Origin: Polycyclovorans sp.
GTDB lineage: Bacteria; Pseudomonadota; Gammaproteobacteria; Nevskiales; Nevskiaceae
Length of the DNA stretch: 64,000 nucleotides
Assembly (NCBI GenBank): GCA_002706265.1
Contig: PAKU01000040.1
Location: 36,713-100,712 of the forward strand
Reading direction: 5' to 3'
The translations under genes and the position numbers were made by a program. The number at the start of each line of letters is the position of its first letter. Position 1 is the stretch's first letter. The notes under the pieces were generated by a model. That model ran no database searches. It saw only the letters and a list, made by a program, of their open reading frames with translations, and had not been told where the DNA came from. This document shows positions 59,685 to 64,000 of this stretch, piece by piece.

Positions 59685-62291
59685 ATGCACGCAGACACAC
59701 GGGGACGTTTTTCTCAGGCCTTTGTACGCTTGACGGAACCAATTATTTTCGGCCGCCGCGGGGTCACCCTGACCGTGATGGCGATCGTCACGCTCTTCAT
59801 GGCGTGGCAGGCGAGCCACCTGAAGATTGACGCGGGGTTCGAGAAGCAGATTCCGCTGCAGCATCCGTATATCAAGGTCTACAAGCAGTACGAGAAGGAG
59901 TTTGGCGGCGCCAACACCACGCTGGTGGCGCTCACGCAGAACGAGGGTGAGATCTACACCCCAACCTTCATGAAGACCCTGCGCGACCTCACCGACGCGG
60001 TCTATTTCACCCCGGGCGTCGACCGGTCGCGTGTGAGTTCCATCTTCACGCCCAACGTCCGCTACCTTGAAGTGGTTGAGGGCGGGTTCTCGGGCGGCAA
60101 CGTGGTGCCCGCGGACTTCAGCCCAACGCCCGAGATGCTGGACAAGGTGAAGTCCAACGTCGAGAAGGCCGGCATCATCGGGCGCTTGGTCGCCAACGAC
60201 CAGACCGGCGCCATGGTCTTTTCCGAGTTGCTCGAACGCCACCCGGTGACCGGCGAGCGTCTCGATTACATCGCGACGGCGCACCGTCTTGAAGACATCC
60301 GCGGCCGCTTCACGTCGCCCAAGATGTACGAAATGAGGCTCAAGGAGCCCGTCGGCTCGCTGGAAGCCGGTGCCCTTATCAAGACCGAATACGCCGACCC
60401 GCGTGGGTTGACGTTCCCGTTCTCGTCAGTGAAGGCGACCGAAGAGGGCGAAGGCGGTACCGAGATCGTCCACAAGGTGCGGGGCTGGGATGTAGAGGTG
60501 ACCGAGCTGGAGAATCCGGACTACAACCCCGACATCGACATCCACATCATTGGCTTCACCAAGGCCGTTGGCGACATCGCTGACAGTGCCCTTGAGGTGT
60601 TCAGCTACTTTGGTGTCACGGTGTTTCTCGTCTGGCTGCTGCTGGCGTGGTACTGCGGCTCATTCAAGGTGGCATCGATTCCCACCGCCTGCGGCATTCT
60701 GGCGGTCACATGGGAGTTGGGGATGCTGCACCTGTTCGGTTTCGGCTTGGACCCGTTCGCGATTCTGATGCCCTTCATCGTGCTGGCCATCAGCACCTCG
60801 CACGGCATCCAGATCACCAACTTTTGGCTGAACGAATCCTCCGGCGGCGTGCCCGCCTTCGCGGCCGCGCGTAACACCTACCGTCGTCTGGTGATCCCCG
60901 GAATTTCGGCGCTGGCGACCAACTTCGTCGGCTTCGGCACCATGTTCCTGATTCCCATCGACATCATTCGCGAGATGGCCATCAACGCCATGTTCGGTCT
61001 GGTGGCGATCGTGTTGTGTAAAAAGGTGTTGCTGCCTTGCCTGCTGTCATTCGCGACGCTGAAGGATCCCGCCAAGTTCATGGCGCACCAGCAACGCCGT
61101 GACGAACGGCTCCAGCCGATCTGGCACGCCCTTGCCGGCGTGACGCGCAAGCCGGTTGCCGCCACGGTGCTTTTGATCACCGCCGCGCTCTGGGGCTATG
61201 GGCAGTGGGTGGCCAAGGACCTGAAGATTGGTGAGCTGCATGACGGCGTGCCGGAACTGCGCCCCGATGCCCGCTACAACCTGGACTCGGCACGCATCGT
61301 CAAGGAGTTCGCCATCGGTGTGGACGTGCTCAAGATCGTTGCGGAAGGCGAACCGGACGGCTGTATCGACCACAGCATTATCTCGCTGATGGATCGATTC
61401 GCCTGGCGCATGGAAAACACTGCTGGCGTGCAGTCAACATTGGCGCTGCCGACCCTGCAGCGCATCGTCTTCAACAGCTATACCGAATCCAACCCCAAGT
61501 TCAACACGCTGCCGCGTGAGAGCGGCGCTCTGGTGGTCACGGTGCAGCCGTTCCCCAGCTCCACGGGTCTGTTGAACGAGGATTGCAGCGCCATGCCGGT
61601 GCAGATCTTCACCCAGGATCACAAGGCCGAGACCATTGATCACATCATCGAGGAGATCAACCGCTTCATCGAGGAGCAACCCGAAGATGCGCCGGTCACC
61701 TTCAAGCTGGCAACGGGCAACGTGGGCGTCATGGCTGCGGTGAACGATGTCATCGAAGAAACCGAAAGCACCGTGTTGCTGTGGCTGTTCCTCGGTATCG
61801 GCGTCTGCATCGTGATGTCATTCCGCAGCTTTGCCGCACTGGTCTGCATCATGGTGCCCTTGGCGCTGGTGCATGTGGTGAGCTACGCAGTGATGGTCTG
61901 GCTGGAGATCGGGGTGAAGTTCTCCAACCTCGCGGTGGCAGCGTTTGCCGCCGGCATCGGCGTCGATTACGGCATCTACATCTACAGCGTGCTTGAAGAA
62001 AATGTGCTGCAGAAGCGCATGGCGCTGCGTGAGGCCTATGCCGACACGCTGCACCAGACCGGCAAGGCGGTGATCTTCACCGCGCTGACCTTGGGCGCGA
62101 CCGTTTGCACCTGGCTGTTTTCCAATCTGCAGTTCCAGGTCGACATGGGCATTCTGCTGACGCTGATGTTCTTTGCGAACGCCATCGCCGCCGCCGTGCT
62201 GCTGCCGGCCTTCGCAGCCTTCCTGCTGAAGGCGCCAAAGCATCCACCTGAAGATTCAGACGTAGAGAGCAACACGGGGCACGCCGTTTAG
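59685..62291 (+). CDS. RND/MMPL-family exporter
   Basis: The 868-residue inner-membrane protein is of the RND superfamily, MMPL/hydrophobe type. It has an N-terminal helix (about 25-45), a large periplasmic domain (about 46-300), a first block of helices (about 305-460), a second periplasmic domain (about 520-690) and a second helix block (about 700-850). The pattern AFAAGIGVDYGIYIYSVL contains the acidic helix residue used for proton coupling. The ATG at 59685 was preferred over one at 59634. It leads a cluster with DUF1329 and DUF1302 genes. Confidence 0.88.
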   Translation: MHADTRGRFSQAFVRLTEPIIFGRRGVTLTVMAIVTLFMAWQASHLKIDAGFEKQIPLQHPYIKVYKQYEKEFGGANTTLVALTQNEGEIYTPTFMKTLRDLTDAVYFTPGVDRSRVSSIFTPNVRYLEVVEGGFSGGNVVPADFSPTPEMLDKVKSNVEKAGIIGRLVANDQTGAMVFSELLERHPVTGERLDYIATAHRLEDIRGRFTSPKMYEMRLKEPVGSLEAGALIKTEYADPRGLTFPFSSVKATEEGEGGTEIVHKVRGWDVEVTELENPDYNPDIDIHIIGFTKAVGDIADSALEVFSYFGVTVFLVWLLLAWYCGSFKVASIPTACGILAVTWELGMLHLFGFGLDPFAILMPFIVLAISTSHGIQITNFWLNESSGGVPAFAAARNTYRRLVIPGISALATNFVGFGTMFLIPIDIIREMAINAMFGLVAIVLCKKVLLPCLLSFATLKDPAKFMAHQQRRDERLQPIWHALAGVTRKPVAATVLLITAALWGYGQWVAKDLKIGELHDGVPELRPDARYNLDSARIVKEFAIGVDVLKIVAEGEPDGCIDHSIISLMDRFAWRMENTAGVQSTLALPTLQRIVFNSYTESNPKFNTLPRESGALVVTVQPFPSSTGLLNEDCSAMPVQIFTQDHKAETIDHIIEEINRFIEEQPEDAPVTFKLATGNVGVMAAVNDVIEETESTVLLWLFLGIGVCIVMSFRSFAALVCIMVPLALVHVVSYAVMVWLEIGVKFSNLAVAAFAAGIGVDYGIYIYSVLEENVLQKRMALREAYADTLHQTGKAVIFTALTLGATVCTWLFSNLQFQVDMGILLTLMFFANAIAAAVLLPAFAAFLLKAPKHPPEDSDVESNTGHAV

Positions 62292-62357
62292 GCGCCCCAT
62301 GATTCCGCGCCACCGCATGACGACGGCGCATTCGATTTAGTCACGAGGAGTTAAGCG

Positions 62358-63719
62358 ATGAAAACGAAACGTTACCGCCAGTGGGCCTTTGGGGCCTTGA
62401 TGGCAATCCCCGCCATGGCCATGGCTGCAGTCAGTGCCGAAGAAGCCGCAGAGCTTGGCAAAAGCCTGACCCCGGTCGGCGCAGAGCGTGCCGGCAATGC
62501 CGACGGGACCATTCCCGAATGGAAACCCCAGGCAGCCCGCGGTCCGCGCAGCGGCGTGTACCCCAGTAATCCAGACATCGACGGCGACAAGCCGCTGTTC
62601 ACCATCACCGCTGCCAATTTGAGCGAGCACGCTGATCTGGTGATGACTGGCCACAAGGAATTGCTGAAGCGCTTCCCCGACAGCTACAAGCTGAATATCT
62701 ATCCGTCACACCGACTGGCCACCTTCCCCGACAAGATTCTTGAAGAAACCAAGAAGAACGCCACCCGTGCGTCGCTTGAAGGGGTGGACAACCCCAAGGG
62801 CGCCTTTGTGGGCTTCCCGTTCCCGATCCCGAAAAAGGGCAACGAGCCGCTGTGGAACCATCGCGTGAAGTATCGTGGTGAAGACATCCGCCGCTTCAAC
62901 AACCAGATGATCGTCCAGCAGGACGGCAGCTTCTCGCTGACCAAGATCGTTGAAGACGTGACCTTCAATTACTCGAACATCGCGAAGGAAAACCCTGACG
63001 AACTGAAACCGGGTGCCGAGTTCCTGCGTTATCTGTCCGAAACCATCTCGCCGCCGCGCATTGCCGGAACCTACATTCTGGTGCATGAAAAGGCGGGATT
63101 CGGTCCTGAAGGCCGTTCCGCCTGGCTCTACGCGCCGGCACTGAAGCGCATTCGCCGCGCCCCTGCGGTGTGCTGCGACAACCCGTATGAAGGCACCGAT
63201 GGCCACCAGTTCTACGACCAGGTCGACATGTACAACGGGGTGTTCGAGCGCTTCACCTGGAAGCTGGTCGGCAAGAAGGAGATGTACATTCCCTACAACG
63301 CCAACCGGATCACCGGTCCGCAGACCAAGTACGCCGACATGGCCAGGCCCAACCACCTCAACCAGGATTTGCCACGCTATGAACGGCACCGTGTGTGGGT
63401 GGTGGAAGCCGAGAACAAGCCGGATCAGCGCCACACCTTCAAGTCCCGTCGTCTTTATGTTGACGAAGACACATGGACCGTGGTGGGCGTGGACAACTAC
63501 GACCAGCAGGGCGAGTTGATGCAGTTCCAGGAAGGCCATCTGGTGACGTACTACGGCGTGCTGGCGCATACCACGCAGCCGGAAGTGATCTACCACTTCA
63601 ACTCCGGGCGCTACTTCATGACCGCCATGGGCAACGAAGACCAGCCTTACGACAACACCGTGACCTTTGCAAGCAACTACTTTGAAGCGAACACGGTGCA
63701 AAACCGCGCTTCGAAGTAA
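62358..63719 (+). CDS. DUF1329 family periplasmic protein
   Basis: The 453-residue protein has a signal peptide (about 1-24, cleaved after AMA) and matches DUF1329, a family often annotated as outer-membrane lipoprotein-sorting-like because of a LolA/LolB-like fold. Typical stretches are LGKSLTPVGAERAGNADGTI near the start, APALKRIRRAPAVCCDNPYE (with paired Cys) and SRRLYVDEDTWTVVGVDNYD. It follows the RND gene by 66 bases and precedes a DUF1302 gene, a combination found in many proteobacteria. Confidence 0.92.
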   Translation: MKTKRYRQWAFGALMAIPAMAMAAVSAEEAAELGKSLTPVGAERAGNADGTIPEWKPQAARGPRSGVYPSNPDIDGDKPLFTITAANLSEHADLVMTGHKELLKRFPDSYKLNIYPSHRLATFPDKILEETKKNATRASLEGVDNPKGAFVGFPFPIPKKGNEPLWNHRVKYRGEDIRRFNNQMIVQQDGSFSLTKIVEDVTFNYSNIAKENPDELKPGAEFLRYLSETISPPRIAGTYILVHEKAGFGPEGRSAWLYAPALKRIRRAPAVCCDNPYEGTDGHQFYDQVDMYNGVFERFTWKLVGKKEMYIPYNANRITGPQTKYADMARPNHLNQDLPRYERHRVWVVEAENKPDQRHTFKSRRLYVDEDTWTVVGVDNYDQQGELMQFQEGHLVTYYGVLAHTTQPEVIYHFNSGRYFMTAMGNEDQPYDNTVTFASNYFEANTVQNRASK

Positions 63720-63736
63720 GGCAACTGGATGACTGT

Positions 63737-63771
63737 TGCCCCACCGAACAGGGAAATGGTTCGGTGGGGCA
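63737..63771 (+). terminator. Strong 13-bp hairpin between DUF1329 and DUF1302 genes
   Basis: TGCCCCACCGAAC (63737-63749) is perfectly complementary to GTTCGGTGGGGCA (63759-63771) with a nine-base loop. It is followed by CTTATAAAA, not a T-run, so it may be an RNA-stabilising or attenuating structure more than a simple terminator. Confidence 0.6.
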
Positions 63772-63819
63772 CTTATAAAAACAGCTCAAGTGCAGTGGTT
63801 TATTGATGAGGAGAGAGCA

Positions 63820-64000
63820 ATGCGCGTTTCAAGAGGCTTGTTGTTGGGGTGGGTATTGGCGCTGTTCCCGCTGCAGGGGATGGCAATAACCTTCGATTTT
63901 GACGTGTTCGGCAACCGGGTGGATGCGGTCATCAACAACGCCGCCACCTTTGGCTATTCCTGGCGCCTGCACGATCAGGCCTCTGACTTGATCGGCAAGA
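63820..64000 (+). CDS. DUF1302 family outer-membrane protein, partial (5' end)
   Basis: The 60 codons present begin with a signal peptide (MRVSRGLLLGWVLALFPLQG, cleaved near MA) and continue FDFDVFGNRVDAVINNAATF, the start typical of DUF1302 proteins, which are predicted outer-membrane beta-barrel-like. A GAGGAGAG site lies just before the ATG at 63820. The gene runs off the window. Confidence 0.8.
   Translation, partial: MRVSRGLLLGWVLALFPLQGMAITFDFDVFGNRVDAVINNAATFGYSWRLHDQASDLIGK

Overview
The window is GC-rich, densely packed chromosomal DNA of a gammaproteobacterium. The evidence is the smpB/ssrA - rnfH - bamE - fur - recN - nadK - hrcA - grpE - dnaK - dnaJ block, the gloB / yafS-like / rnhA / dnaQ cluster, a glnE-ilvE neighbourhood, a Pseudomonas-like Fur and a tmRNA tag reading ANDDNYALAA. 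DUF1302/DUF1329 genes next to an RND exporter, and a bcsD-type cellulose operon, would fit a Nevskiales/Xanthomonadales-like lineage; that placement is inference only.

Layout. 1-5.6 kb: chemotaxis adaptation genes cheR-cheD-cheB, a receptor with no HAMP domain, and an orphan PAS histidine kinase. 5.7-14.9 kb: a calcium-binding-repeat surface protein, ferrochelatase, two sodium-coupled amino-acid symporters in tandem, a lipoprotein, a PanE-type reductase and two small proteins. 14.9-21.0 kb: an accessory island ending at ssrA. It holds an excisionase-type HTH antitoxin facing a Fic AMP-transferase, PrlF/YhaV, an orphan Xre antitoxin and HipA/HipB. The modules are separated by three related non-coding repeats, each with a terminator hairpin and a tmRNA-T-arm-like palindrome. 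21.0-32.4 kb: the conserved housekeeping and heat-shock block. 32.5-45.7 kb: a complete cellulose operon, bcsD - proline-rich bcsP-like - bcsQ - fused bcsAB - bcsZ - bcsC - TPR lipoprotein. 45.7-59.1 kb: nucleoside phosphorylase, amidase, glnE, ilvE, a D-aminoacylase-like amidohydrolase, a LOG-family protein, gloB, rnhA, dnaQ, an ArsR-methyltransferase fusion and a histone-H1-like protein. 59.7-64.0 kb: an RND/MMPL exporter with DUF1329 and the start of a DUF1302 gene.

The most unusual items are the repeat-separated toxin-antitoxin stack at ssrA, the identical C-terminal tail on two otherwise unrelated antitoxins in it, the BcsA-BcsB fusion that keeps a fossil BcsB signal peptide, and a ten-adenine tract inside bcsC between its TPR and barrel halves. 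No insertion sequence, integrase, CRISPR array, rRNA or tRNA was found; ssrA is the only RNA gene.
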